Below, piece after piece: positions 12,501 through 24,406 of a stretch of DNA of 64,000 bases. The position numbers were made by a program, and so were the translations under genes. The DNA comes from Onchocerca lupi (taxonomy: Eukaryota > Nematoda > Chromadorea > Rhabditida > Onchocercidae), in NCBI GenBank assembly GCA_028564675.1, contig JAOVVO010000215.1, positions 1 through 64,000 of the forward strand, in the 5' to 3' direction. Each line of letters begins with the position of its first letter. Position 1 is the first letter of the stretch. The notes under the pieces were generated by a model. The model made no database searches, had not been told where the DNA came from, and saw only the letters and a program-made list of their open reading frames with translations.

Positions 12501-15500
12501 TGGTTTTTAGATTTGATTCAAATGAAACAATTTTAGAAATTCCCAATTATTCCTAAATTTTCAGCATGTAAGTGTTGCAATATTAATCAAAATTTAATTT
12601 AAATAATTAAATATTCACCGGCCTTCCAGAACCTTGATTTGTTTTTGCAACTTGCTGACCATTGATTGTTCCCCATCGAGTTTACCCACTGCACTCATCA
12701 AGTCTGTTTCTTTCCTCCAATCAAAATGTCGTAAATTTGAAACAGAAATAAAAGAGAAAGAAAGTAAGCATTTTAAGTAACTTCTTTCTATTTTATCAGT
12801 TATTTATCAAATTTTCATCAGATAACCTCAATTTATTCTGATCGCATTCGTTCAATTTCAACTTTTCCTTCACTTTTTTTTCATTGTTTTTCTTTTTTTT
12901 TTTTTTCAATTTTATTTCTACCTTTTTAAAATTTGTTCAATGTCATGTTTTTGTTTGGTGATTTCATCGATATTCTCTTGAGCCACTTTCAAATCACCTT
13001 CTACTTTCCGTTTAGCTTTTTCCAAATCCAGGCGTGTGCGCTTCTCACGTTCTACCTTTTCCTCCAACTGGAAATGATGAGATAAAAAAAAAAAATTCCG
13101 CGTTCATTTGAACCGTAGTTGATTAGACTTCATACATTTCTACAGGGGAAAAACAAGAAATCGTACTAACATCATCCAACTGCTGTTCGATTTTTGCCTT
13201 GTGTCTTTGCATGTGATTAACTTTGTCTTCTTCAGCTTGCAAATCTTCCATTAATTTTCTGTTTATCTGCAAATCGATTATTGCAATATAAATTCAGAGA
13301 AAAATTTATAAAAATGCAATAAGAAAATTTGAAAATTCTAGCTAACTTTTAGAAGAGATTGAGCAAAGATTAAAAAAGAATGTGGAAAAAAGAACGGGAA
13401 AGAGTTGAAAAAATATGTAAAAATTTAAAATAAATAACACAATCCTAAGCTTACTTACAATTTGAAAATCAAATCACTTGTCATATTGGCTGTGATTTTT
13501 GTCAACGACAGTTTTTGAACTATATTTTCGTAATTTTAATTTCTTAAATTCGAAAAATAATTGATTTCATACCTCTTCCTGTTGTTTCTTTTCTTTGTTA
13601 ACACGGGCAATGGCTTCATCCTGATTAGCCATTTCGCCTTGCAATGAACGAATATTCTGTTCACGAGCCTGCTTTTCATTTTCAGCTCTTTTTAATGACA
13701 TTTCCAATTCCTAAAAGTAGAAATATTTGCTAATTTATTTATCGTTCAAGATCAATTTAAGATCAACCTTATTGTTCACTGAATTAATTTATCTGGATTT
13801 TCGAAAACTTCAATTATTTTAATACTCAGCCTCGTACCTGATTCTTCCTTTTTAACTCGCTGATTTCTTGTTCACTCTTCTTTTTAGCTCGGTTCAAGTT
13901 TTCATTTCGATCATCCAATTCTGCAACCTGATCATTTAGTTCTTGCAACTGTCGCTCCATGTCTGCTTTTAGCGCATTTAATTTCTGAACTTGTTCTTCG
14001 GATTCAGCCAAGTGCGCTTTTTCTTTTTCCAAGTTTTCAAATAACTGATTTTTCTCTTGGGTTAAATCGGCAATCTAAAAGTTCTTCTTTTTTAATATTT
14101 CTTTGATTAATAAAAGACAAAGGATTAAGTTCAAAACAGAACAATGCTATAATAACACATAGTTTTTTGCGCTTCTTTCTAACCTCACTGTTTTTTCCTT
14201 AGTATTTTCTTTTTTTATTTCAGTTATACTATTTTGACCCATTTTATTTTTATTTATAAATTCAATGAAATTTATTTGAATAAAATTCTCTAAAAAAAAA
14301 AAAAAACTTAGGAAAAAAGTTATAAACACTTAACGCTGCATTTGAAATTCATTTTGCATATATTCAACCAACTACTACAAAACTCATGAAACAATCGCTT
14401 CACAGTTTTTTCATCTTGCGAAGATACTTTTTTCTAATATCAAATTGACCCCCAAAAATTATAAAAGCGAACAACTCATAGGTGAGAAAAGCAATGAATC
14501 AAAATGATGCAGAAAGTTAGCAAAATTTTGCTCTTTTTTGCATCTTTAATTTTTCAATATTTCATTTTTCTGATTCTTAACCGCATGATATAATAAAAAA
14601 TTTTAAAAGAGATAAAAAGACGAATCATACCAAAAATTAAAGTTCTCAGGTGTATCAGTCCGAAGGTATTTCAGATTTTGAAAACTTCGCAGTTTTTAAC
14701 GTCCTCTCAGAGATATCTCAGCTTTTAATGTTAAATAAACGATCATTTCATTCTCTTTCTTTTATTCATAACTTATTGGTTTTTCTTTTGGTCTAAATTA
14801 GTTTTTTATTTTTTCTTTTTTTGCTTCATTATTCTCCAAAAATTAAATCCTTTCTTGTTGTGAGAAATAAAGTAGTCTGTTTTATTTCTCAGTGTACTGA
14901 AAGAAATCAAGGATAATTATTTTTTAATGGAAAAATTTAGGCTGTCTTACTGTATTCGAAAAGATCTTAAACTAAATTTGAAGAACTGAGTTTTTCAAGA
15001 TAACAATGAGATTCTGGTAACCAACAATACTGATGGGGATAATAAACTGGGGTGATAATGATAGTGATAACATTGATATTGGAATGCATCCGCTACATTT
15101 TTATACTGAACCAAATTTGTCAAAAATGCTGCTGAATGAGAAATAACTTACTTTTGTTTCTAATTCTTTCCGGTTTCCCTCCTGCTTCACCAATGTTTCT
15201 TCCAAAATTTTAATTTTTTCGCTCAATTTTTCTATTTCTTCTATTTCTTTACCGGTCTTCAACATTGGCTTTACACGGCCATACAACTTAAACCATTCCC
15301 AGGTACGCAACAAGCACCACATACGAATGTTACGCTGGATCGTCAGCAAACCTGGAATTAACTAACTTCGTGTCAACAAATTGTTCTGTTAATATTTTAT
15401 GACTTATTTCGAGCTACGAAAAGCAAAATATGTCAAAAGCTATATTTTATAAAAAAAAAAGTAAGTCGGAGAATTCAGGACTTCTAATGTCCAAACTTTT

Positions 15501-18500
15501 AATCCATCCCATTGAATCATAAGTTCAAGCATTTCTATGTATTAAAAATATCTAATTTAAATTTTGCTTTAGCCAATTATCAAGTTTCATTTTTCTATTA
15601 ATTAAAAAAAGAAAATCTAAGCAAAAGTAACGGAAGTTGCTTAAACTCTTAAACATAATTCGAAGTTACTTCAAAATTCAAATAAAAATGATCTATGGGA
15701 AGAAATTCAAGGAAAAAAGGAATGAAGAAGGAAAGTAAATTAAATTACCTGTCTTCTGCTGTATGCGACGTTTTCTATCAGCTAAACCTAACCAACTTCG
15801 AATTTTGGCCTGGAAGTTCGTCATTATGACACGTAGCGCCTCGTCACGCAAATCCTCAAGACGAGCCAAGATGCCAGCTTTGAAGAAGATCTTCGTTGAG
15901 CCCATTTTGAATTCCTCATCGTTCAATTTGCCATTATTGCACAAAAAATCAGTTATACCCGTTGATGCGACTTTCTCATCCTCATTTTTTGCTGCATCAG
16001 CAGCAAGAATAGAATAACGATGCTTGAAATCAGGATAAAGCATCCTGTTCGGAAAACCTTTACGGCAAATTCGAATACCTTCTAGCACACCATTACAGGT
16101 CAATTGATTTAACACTAATGCCGAATCGATAACTCCTAAAGATTATTCAAAATAACTAATCAATCGTATCCTTTAAAATGGGTTGGTGTGGTACTTATTT
16201 CTAAATCAAATAAATCTTTAATTTAATAATAAGCAATAAATAATGAAAAAATCATAGATTTGTCGTCTTGTTTGTTTGTTTAATCTCGAACTACTTACCG
16301 CTAGCTTTCTTTTCGTTCGGTATAATACAACGAATAAAGTGTGGATGCGTCTGATACAACATATTCATCAAGTTGTTCAGTGATTCGCGATACATCATTG
16401 ATACGGTCATAAACGATGCTGATTTACCCTTCTTACGTCCACCTTCTAAACAAATCAAAATTACGTTGATTCGCTGATCTGATTTGGTTATAGAATAAAA
16501 AAGTCATATTAATAACTTCATAATATTAAGATTTCAATGAAACATTTCTTTTCAATTAAGCTTCTTTTGATGATCACAAAGCTCTCTTCATGTTCCCAAT
16601 ACATAACGTAGTATCAGCATTCATGTCGGCTTAATTATTATTTCAAGCTATTCGCTATTATAATTTAGTTACCCCAAAACATGGATTTTCCCCAAGAAAT
16701 CAAGAAAGGCTTCATTTCATTTGAACCAAGATAAAAAAAGCAAAGGCTTCATTATACCATAAATAATTTTTAAGAAACTCAAATTTCCTTCTCGAATCTT
16801 TCCAACCTCTGCAAATTAAATCTTCATATTGTTCAGATTTACTTAGCTAATTAGTTATAGAATCAAACTCAAATCTTGTAGGTTTTCAGGTTAGTTACTC
16901 AAACTTATGATTACTATAAACACAATTAATGCACCAATGCCAGCTTTAGCGGCTTCTGCTGCTTCTTCCTGAGTTTGATAATCATCCCAAATATCTAGCA
17001 GTAATTGATTGCCGGTACAGTGCTTCAAAACGGCAACAGCTGAATCGTTCAGCGGATCCTTATTTTTCTCCAAGAAGTTATTGGCGTTGTATCGCACCTA
17101 TATATATTTTTTTTTCGTGTGAAATAAAATTTAAAGTTGTTTAGAATAGAGAGACTGTGAATTGAATGAAAATTATCGAATAAATTTAAAAAACTTTCTA
17201 TATCTAAAGATTCTTATCATTGATCGGCTGATTCTAATAAAGTCTAAAATCCCGGGAAATATAAAATTTCAAATTGTGAAAAAGAATCAGTAATTGTTCT
17301 CTTTTTTTTTCTCATTTTTAATATCCAGTTTGATTTTGAAAAATTTCATTCATCATTTTTTGTATTCTTCACATTTTGTCTGGTTACGATAAGCTTCATA
17401 ATTCTTTGCCGAAACTTTTTGTTGAATTTAAAAACGAAATAAGCAAATTTTCGGAAACATACGGTGCCAGCATAATGAATAACAGCAAAATGAGCTTCAG
17501 CTTGTTTTCCTTTCGGCGGTCTCGGTTTCTGATAATTAGGATGTTTACCGAGATGCTGATCGTTTAGCTTTTGCACGAATGTCATATCGGTTGCCTTTGG
17601 CACGATACACTCTTCATCCAACATCGAAATAATACCCAAAGGCTAAACAATTTAACAGATTTAGAAATTCAATAGGGGAGATTATTTTCCGTTCTTAATA
17701 TTTGATTCACTGCGAAATTTTGTACCGCTGTTTTTTCTTGAATAAAGAATTTCGGATGTTTCTGTTCTATTAAGTTTTAGCCCAAGAAACAAAACCCGAA
17801 TGTATTACTTTTTCAATCAGTTCAATACAGGCTTGCAAATCGAGACCGAAATCAATGAAAGTCCATGCGATATTTTCACGTTTATATTCTTCTTGCTCAA
17901 GAACAAACATGTGATGATTGAAGAATTGTTGTAATCGTTCATTTACGAAATTAATCCATAACTGCTCGAATGAATTAAGCTGCAAATTTCGAAAACTTTC
18001 CAGCTGATGCTACTACTCTGCATTTACAATTTTTTGAAATTCACTTCGTTTGCTTGAAGCTTCTCAGCACTTGAAAGTCCCAGGATGCATATTCATCATG
18101 CAATTTGTCAGGTTGTTCCGAACGAAATGCTTCTTAAGTATTTCAGAGGATTTAGGCAAATAAGAACCATTCCGAAAATTCAGAAATTTAAAATAACACA
18201 AAGAAAAACATACATCGAAAATCTCAAAACCAGCAATATCCAAGACACCAATAAAATATTTTCGACTTTCTTTATTTTGATCAAGTGTTTTATTACATCT
18301 GTCGATGATCCATCTGAACATACGCGAATAGATAGCCTTACCAAGACCATCTACAGCCCAATGCACCTGAGAATTTTTAACTTCCATTACCATTAAAGTT
18401 ATGTTCATTCTTATGTATTAATGGGCACAATATCTGCTTCTTGAAAATTTTGAAAGTAAATCGATTCAACTGAAAATGCAAGTAATAAAAGTTCTTTTTT

Positions 18501-21500
18501 CAATGAAATGTACCTGATCTAAGTTTTGACCCTTGTTTACCCATTCTGAACCGACACGAACACGTGGCTTTGTTAAGGCTTTTAGGAATTCTTCGTGATC
18601 AACACCAAAACAAAAGCCAGCATTTTTAGCATCTAAAAACTTGATGGTAGTTAAATTTTTGATTCTTTTAAAATGAATATTTGGATCTCAAATGCTTTAA
18701 ATCTTTAATTAATACTTGCGGAAACTGCAACATTTTATTATAATTGCTAGATCGGAATGAGAGAAATGGAACCTTCTTCGCCATCTGGTTCTGCTTGCTC
18801 CTCGCGTGGTCGTTGTTTGAATTTCATTTCACCCATGTGCATAATACCAGCCACATTGCTATACAGATCGTGTGTTTCATGATCCTCGAAGCCCATAATA
18901 TCAAATGCTTCCTGAAAACAATACAATGGAATCATGGAATTGAAATTTTCAATTACATTCAGTTTGATTAACTTAGGTAGGATAACTGGTTACCTGCGTG
19001 AGTTGCATTTCCTCCTTATCATTTACACCTTCGATGGTTAGTTCTGCTTGGGAACAGAAGTGATAATACTTGATATCATTAGTTAAATGTAATTCTTCTG
19101 CAATTCAACTGATTATTTTATTATTTCTAGAGAACAGAAAGTTATAATTCCTGCTTTTTCTCCAAATATTCAATTTTTGTGGACTAAATAAAGATACTTC
19201 AAATACAAGCCTCTTATTTTCGGATGAAAGCCAGACATAAGTTGGTAATAAATATGATAACTACGTTCACCAGGAGCTTGTCGTACAACACGTGATTTTT
19301 CAAAAAGATCTGAAAAAATTTCAAGTAAATTCTCCAGAATTCTTAAATAAATTGATAGAAATATCAAAGATAATTAATAAATACGAAAAGATTGTATTAA
19401 CATCAACTTATTCAAAAACTCAATAATTTTAATGGAAAATTTTTTAGTCAAATATCTTAAATTTCAATAAATTTATGAAATAGGGGGAAAACTAACAGTG
19501 CTCAATATCGCCACCAGCGAGTTTCCCATCTTTGCTAAAATGAGTTCTGATAAATTTGCCGAATCGTGAAGAGTTGTTATTTCGAACCGTTTTTGCATTA
19601 CCTGCAATAATTCAAAAATTCCATCAGTTCATCTTGCTCCATATTTCACTTCCTTCAATCTATCACAATCATTTCTGTACAATATGATGTACTCAAATAA
19701 GGAAGCTATAAAATAATTAAATTAAGAAAGTCTTAAAACTATTTTTTCAATCGAAATATAATTCAGGTATAAAGTGGGAAACTAAATTCTATAATTTTGT
19801 TTGCAAAAGTCAGAATATGAAAAAGTTTACTATTAATCAAGATGTTGTTGAAATTATAATTAAATTACTGCAAATTGACAGTGCAGTAAATTTTTAATTT
19901 ATCAAGCAAGCTCTGAATTTTAAATTGCATTAATAGGAGAATGTGTGCATAATTCTTGCAGCTAACTTACCGAAAGCTTCTAGTACTGGATTAGTTTGCA
20001 CGATTTGCTCCTCCAGAGTTCCCTAAAATTCAGGTAAATATCATTTTTGATTGATGAAACGTTTAAGTCTGCATAGTAAACTTATCATTGGAATCTGTGA
20101 TGAAATAACTTTTATGGAAATTTTCTAAACAGTAGTATCGGACGAAACCGTTTTAGCTATTACGAAGTTTTACCAAAGAATGCATATTACGAAGCTTTTT
20201 CGGAAAATGCATATTTATGCTGATTTAAGCAAGCATTTTAATTTCGGCCATCATTATGACCAAAAAAAAAAAAAAAAAAAACGATTTCTAGAATTTTGGA
20301 ACATAATATTGTCAGAACTATTTTCGAGTTTAAAGACAATCAAATAAGATGGAGTTCAAGTTGGCCAATCAATTTACAGCCCTTCTAGAAATCAATTAAT
20401 TCTAGATCTTTTCAACAATTTAAAATTTTATTGAATTAAATTAAAGTATACTCCTTTCTTTCCTTCTTCCTTTTTCTGCTGCGTGGCACCCACAATAGCA
20501 AAGTAAGCGATGACTTTCTTCGTGTTCTCAGTTTTACCGGCGCCAGATTCACCAGTGATCAGCATTGATTGATTCTCACGATCTAGAATTAGGTTAGAAT
20601 CTGGTTATAGGTTATGATCTAGAACTAGATTAAGATATGGCTTTTTATTATGGTATATTAATTACTAAGCAACAGACGATATTCTAATACGAACTATCGG
20701 AATTGCATCACGATATCGTCATGATATCACAAAACAACCGGAATTATTTTGTAAAACTTTCATTGTCACTATATCTTGCAGTCCTTTTAAATTAATTAAT
20801 ACTGTTTTAAATTAGTCTTACATTTGGCATTACCAAATCTTTTTACATGAATAAAATCATAATCAATCATACCAACGAGAATATTTCGATATGCTTCATC
20901 AGCTACGGCAAATAAATGCGGTGGCATTTCGTTTCGTCTTTTACCCATATAATGCTTGATGATGGATGGACTGTAGATAGGCAAGCGCTTGTACGGATTA
21001 ATTACCACACAAAAAAGGCCAGAGTATGTCTAAAACAGGTAATCATATTGAATAAATTGAAATTAATTCCTTCAACACTTGAACATGTTTAACTTCTAAA
21101 TTCTATGAATTCCAGAAAAAAAATTTAATTTTTATAATTTTGCAAAGTCTGATTGTCATGATTCGATATGAAAATAGCTTATCAAACTTACATAAATCAT
21201 CATCGCGAAGTAACGCTCTTTTAGATTGTTTAGTACAGAAGCTTCATTCAAAAATGTTAAATTGGCCATATCTTCAGTTTTACTGAATTTAGGAGGATTC
21301 ATTTCCTGAACTTCCTCCTTTTTCACTGTAACTTCATTACCCTTCACAGTAACCACCGTTATTTTATCGCTTGTTGATGATTTTATTTCAGCAGCAATAA
21401 AACCTGTAAAATTCCAAGTGTATTAAGAATTGCTCTATAGCAATTTTTATATTATTATTGAAAAGATCCAATTTCTAGAAAAATATTTTTCCAAATCAAA

Positions 21501-21642
21501 ACTTACCATCTTCAGCATCGGGAATCCAGCAGTTCTTCTTGGAATCGAATGGCTTTGCAGCATTTTGCGTTTTCTCCTCTCGGCTTACCTCCAAATATTT
21601 GTATCCTTCATCGTCCTCAAATTTGCCTAATTCAGCAGTCAT
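6520..21642 (-). CDS. Sarcomeric (muscle class II) myosin heavy chain, complete, 39 coding exons
   Basis: Thick-filament motor: actin-activated ATPase head plus coiled-coil rod. Joined exons give 1960 residues, the usual size of nematode muscle myosins. Visible: SH3-like N-terminus, P-loop GESGAGKT (about 179-186), switch region NAKTVRNNNSSRFGK, DIAGFEIFD, SH1/SH2 helix GVLEGIRICRKGFPNR, the invariant rod proline in GRVKPML (847), a heptad rod and a short non-helical tail ending SSQLDLAE. Exons 5'-3': 21642-21507, 21403-21192, 21029-20873, 20582-20452, 20022-19971, 19601-19497, 19309-19211, 19097-18994, 18911-18773, 18632-18514, 18366-18214, 17979-17809, 17642-17463, 17097-16935, 16445-16299, 16135-15749, 15351-15152, 14074-13838, 13710-13573, 13266-13171, 13067-12922, 12714-12619, 12481-12286, 12131-11871, 11413-11321, 11119-11040, 10902-10818, 10667-10555, 10431-10314, 10024-9833, 9586-9380, 9213-9031, 8840-8707, 8595-8517, 8392-8261, 8058-7891, 7762-7586, 7498-7403, 6720-6520. 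Intron 7 needs a GC donor; the loop-2 donor (16934) is weak. Which C. elegans paralogue (unc-54, myo-1, myo-2, myo-3, myo-5) it matches is not decided. Confidence 0.97.
6820..6930 (+). pseudogene. Fragment of a serine peptidase family S28 (prolylcarboxypeptidase-like) exon, antisense in the last myosin intron
   Basis: Between a TGA at 6817-6819 and a TGA at 6958-6960 one plus-strand frame contains KFVQEMN followed shortly by NPKWITFGGSYSG. The latter is the signature around the catalytic serine (G-G-S-Y-S-G) of S28 peptidases such as prolylcarboxypeptidase and nematode relatives. A GT donor follows directly after the first base of the last Gly codon (TTATTCAG|GTCAAA), as at a real exon end. 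I see no exon with the remaining S28 sequence on either side (a full enzyme is about 450-500 residues), so this is probably a relic exon. It lies entirely inside the 682-bp last intron of myosin, on the opposite strand. Confidence 0.5.
7118..7200 (+). other. GC-rich terminal-exon-like unit (acceptor, 23 codons, stop, AATAAA) antisense in the last myosin intron
   Basis: A long pyrimidine tract ending TTTTTTCAG (AG at 7116-7117) leads into 23 open codons. They start DTRSVAGPYR, end TRSMTGFS and are followed by TAG at 7187-7189 and AATAAA at 7195-7200. Composition is Arg/Ser/Ala/Gly-rich and markedly GC-rich against a very AT-rich intron. It also contains a perfect 9-bp inverted repeat, GCGTGGCCG at 7128-7136 and CGGCCACGC at 7158-7166. 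No partner exon is certain: the S28-like fragment upstream joins in frame only if a donor at 6946 is used, which would truncate the peptidase. Alternatives are a relic 3' exon or a structured element. The protein fragment is not recognised. Confidence 0.35.
11780..11802. repeat. Poly(T) tract, 23 nt
   Basis: Uninterrupted T run within myosin intron 24. Comparable runs occur at 20262-20281 (A), 26294-26310 (T) and 28702-28723 (T). These are ordinary homopolymers in an AT-rich genome. Confidence 0.9.
19098..19210 (-). other. Myosin intron 7 with GC-AG splice sites
   Basis: The upstream exon ends ATAAGAG and the next bases are GCTTGT; the downstream exon starts AAGAATTACAT after GCAG. With this GC donor the protein reads SGFHPKIREELHLTNDIKYY, which aligns without gaps to conventional muscle myosins in this stretch. 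No GT donor in the correct phase exists: the nearby GTATTT is in phase 2 and would frameshift. Confidence 0.75.
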
Positions 21643-21660
21643 CCTTGCTCTAAGATGCTG
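21643..21660 (-). promoter_or_regulatory. Acceptor site just upstream of the myosin start: probable SL trans-splice site
   Basis: TTGTTTCAG sits 15 nt before the ATG (21642-21640), leaving the 5' leader CATCTTAGAGCAAGG. This is either a spliced-leader trans-splice acceptor or the 3' end of a 5'-UTR intron. The close spacing and the same arrangement at three other genes here favour trans-splicing. Confidence 0.6.
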
Positions 21661-22717
21661 AAACAAGTAAATCTCCCAATGCATTACTTTTCATTTAAAC
21701 AAAATTGCGACATCTACATCTCCTATTGATATAAATCAAAAGACGCTTATCATTATTGCCATCTTGCATGAATCCTGCAGAAATGTTTCTTCAAAAATCG
21801 AGCATATGCGGTCGCGGTGTTAAGCAATTTGTAAGTGAACTTCATTCCCTAAGACACACAATAATTATGGGTGTTATAAATAAACGCAAAAAAATTGTGC
21901 TATTTACTTTCTTGACATTATCAGTATTCTGGAAATTTGTCGCATATCTAAAGATTCTTAATAAAATTCAATGAATTTCCTACTCTAATTTTAGTCTAAT
22001 TGTCGATTGCATCCATTGTTCAGTGATTGATACTTGCCATTGAAGGGACAGCATCATAAGATGCATATGAAAAGATAGCTGTTCTCAAAAAAGTTGAAGA
22101 TTTCACAAATCTTTTTACGTCTCTCAATGTTTCTATAAGCGTTTGAATTTTTTTTTTCTTTTTTTTAATTAAACAGTCCAAAATGTTTGTAGCCAACAAT
22201 GCAAAGTAATCAAATCTTTTCCATCTTCAATTACATTGCATTTTTTCATAATAGAGATTTTCTGGTAAAAGATCATTACCATTACATAGTTAATTTAGGA
22301 AGTAAAGAAACAGTGACCTGCGGATACACTTGATTCTTTTTGTAAAATTAAAAAGTTGGGAAATTACCCCTAAATGAATCTTCTAGTAATTAAATAACCT
22401 AACTAACTTCAATAAGCTTGTTGATTAATTAGATTGAAAGGATAATTTAATAAATTAGTAATTAGATTAAAAAATATTGGGTGAAGCAGGAAGAACTAGG
22501 ATAAATTGAGTATTGAAATAAAACTAAAATTGATATTGAAATGGCAAACATTCGAGTACTTCAACAATTAGAAATAACAAATGCTTCAGTATAGTTCTAT
22601 TTTTACACTCTTTTTTCCTGATATTGACAGTAATTTCAAAGTATGAAAAATAACAAAAAAATAAGGCTTTTTTTTTTTATTAAACCTGGAAATATAATTT
22701 ATGAAGAGAGCGCTCTG

Positions 22718-22900
22718 TCAACAGATTTCTCTTTGAAGATCCTCAATTACACTATTCTGATTAGGAGAGAAGCATTTCTGAGCAACTGTTGTCGAAAAAA
22801 TTGCTTGAAGGCATTGCAGGAACCACAAATTGTCTGTGAATTCATCCATCTTCTGCTCGCATCCACCAGAATGTGGAAAACATCCTGCATTGCTTATCAT
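22718..22900 (-). CDS. Candidate small ORF or exon, cysteine-containing, function unknown
   Basis: A 60-codon frame starts ATG ATA AGC directly after the acceptor-like string GGATAG and ends CysTGA. It has four cysteines in the first half and middle (GCFPHSGGCEQ, then QCLQ and KCF), a C-terminal cysteine and mixed charged residues, unlike the F/I/L/N noise typical of this DNA. I do not recognise a family and see no signal peptide. It could be an exon of a small secreted protein or chance. Confidence 0.2.
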   Translation of the reverse strand: MISNAGCFPHSGGCEQKMDEFTDNLWFLQCLQAIFSTTVAQKCFSPNQNSVIEDLQREIC

Positions 22901-24136
22901 CTATCCATCGACCATTCCATCTACCTGCCACTTTAGTCTATCATCTTTCTAATTACTTTTTTTTTTTTTTTTAAGAAGCAGAAAGATACGAACATTTATT
23001 ACAATTTAGTCAAATGAAATCAGAATGTGAAGCCAAAAGAAAAACAAAGAGATTCGACGACTACTGAATATAGAATTTTTAAAATTAGTTACTATGAAAT
23101 GATTGGATTTCAAATTATAAGATTTATTTCAAGAATTCAAAACGATCATTTTTAATTCTAGTTGGAAGGATTTTGAAAATTGAGTTATTGATCGAAATTT
23201 CGTTCAATACGAAGCATAAAATAGTAATTGAGAAATACACTCTTATTTCAAATATTTGGCGATAAAATTGAGGATTAAAATAAAATTAGTCTGTGGCTGA
23301 AGAGAGAATTCGGAACAAATTTGTTAGTTAAAAACAAAAAATTTGAAAGAAAAAATTTGCAAAAACGAGGCTATTCTTTAACACTTTAGCTGAACTAAAT
23401 AATACTGTATCTCAATAATTTTAATTTATCATGTTGCTATTTCAACTCTTGCAAAGGTCAGAATTCACGAAAAGTTAGAATTTATTTTGAAATTCCAAGT
23501 TTTTGAAAATATAAGCATTTATTTAAAATAAGAAACTGAAGAAAGTATAAATCTTCACTATCATTTCAGTACAAATACAATAAAATCTGAGAATGCCAAA
23601 GATTTAACATTTTTCTCTACGGGAGATTTCACTTCTGCTTATTACTTTTATCGCAATGTGTAAAAAAGGATGTCAGCAATATTCGTAATAACATAATAAA
23701 ATTTGAATTAATGCTTGAATAATAACACTCTTAATGAAATAGAGGACACTGATAAAAACGAGGGGAAAGCATTTTTTTTTTTTTTCAACAAAAACGTACA
23801 AAAAAATCAAGTGAAAGATTGTATTATTTGCTTAACAAATAAGCAAAAAATATATTATCTTACTTGATTTTCTTTAATTTTTTTTTTCACTTGAATTATT
23901 ATGTACTTTATTTTGTATAAAAGCACTGCAGTCTTGAAATACCTTATGAGTTAAATGCATGGCAAATTGAATCTCAGTGATTTAAATCAATGTAATAGAC
24001 TTTCGGGTTATCGATTTTTTTTGCTAGACAAATAATTTTGATTTAATAAACAGCGAATAACTCTGACCGGTGCAGAAAGGAAATGAGTGAATATTTGAAG
24101 AGCAACCTAACAAGTTGGACAAGAAGAAGGTGATAT

Positions 24137-24406
24137 CTATGTACGTGTTGTATCTATGTGGAGCATTTCTGATAAGGCTTCCACAGCAAATGGCTTCAAA
24201 CTTTGTGTAATATAAGCTTTAGCAGTGATATAGACAGGAACGAATGGCTGTTTTGCAACACCAAAATGGACGATAGGTGGAGGAATGATGATCTGATCAG
24301 GATGGAAAGCTGCGGGCAGTTGATCTGCTCCTGAAAGCAAATGTTGCGTTGGATTTCCTCCCTTGCATATATCAGAGGGATCCCGGAAGTTCTCAACACC
24401 GCCAAT
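24137..24406 (-). CDS. Candidate coding exon, C-terminal part of an unknown protein
   Basis: Open for 89 codons from a TAA at 24409-24407 to TAG at 24139-24137. The reading is strongly protein-like and well above local GC: VENFRDPSDICKGG, then SGADQLPAAFHPDQ, VHFGVAKQPFVPVYITAK and EALSEMLHIDTT. There is no ATG near its start. An acceptor-like AG lies at 24393-24392, so at least one upstream exon is expected. A second overlapping frame at about 24376-24474 reads like a signal peptide (FSLILVFFILSVFC) and enters the same DNA in another phase, so a frameshift or a missed short intron is possible. No family recognised; it may be a nematode-specific secreted protein or a pseudogene. Confidence 0.4.
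   Translation of the reverse strand: MGGVENFRDPSDICKGGNPTQHLLSGADQLPAAFHPDQIIIPPPIVHFGVAKQPFVPVYITAKAYITQSLKPFAVEALSEMLHIDTTRT

Noticed and set aside
12305..12556. Plus-strand open frames opposite myosin exons (also 7874-8062, 9102-9519, 15763-16017)
   Set aside because: Complements of coiled-coil and motor exons; long antisense frames are a by-product of the coding strand.
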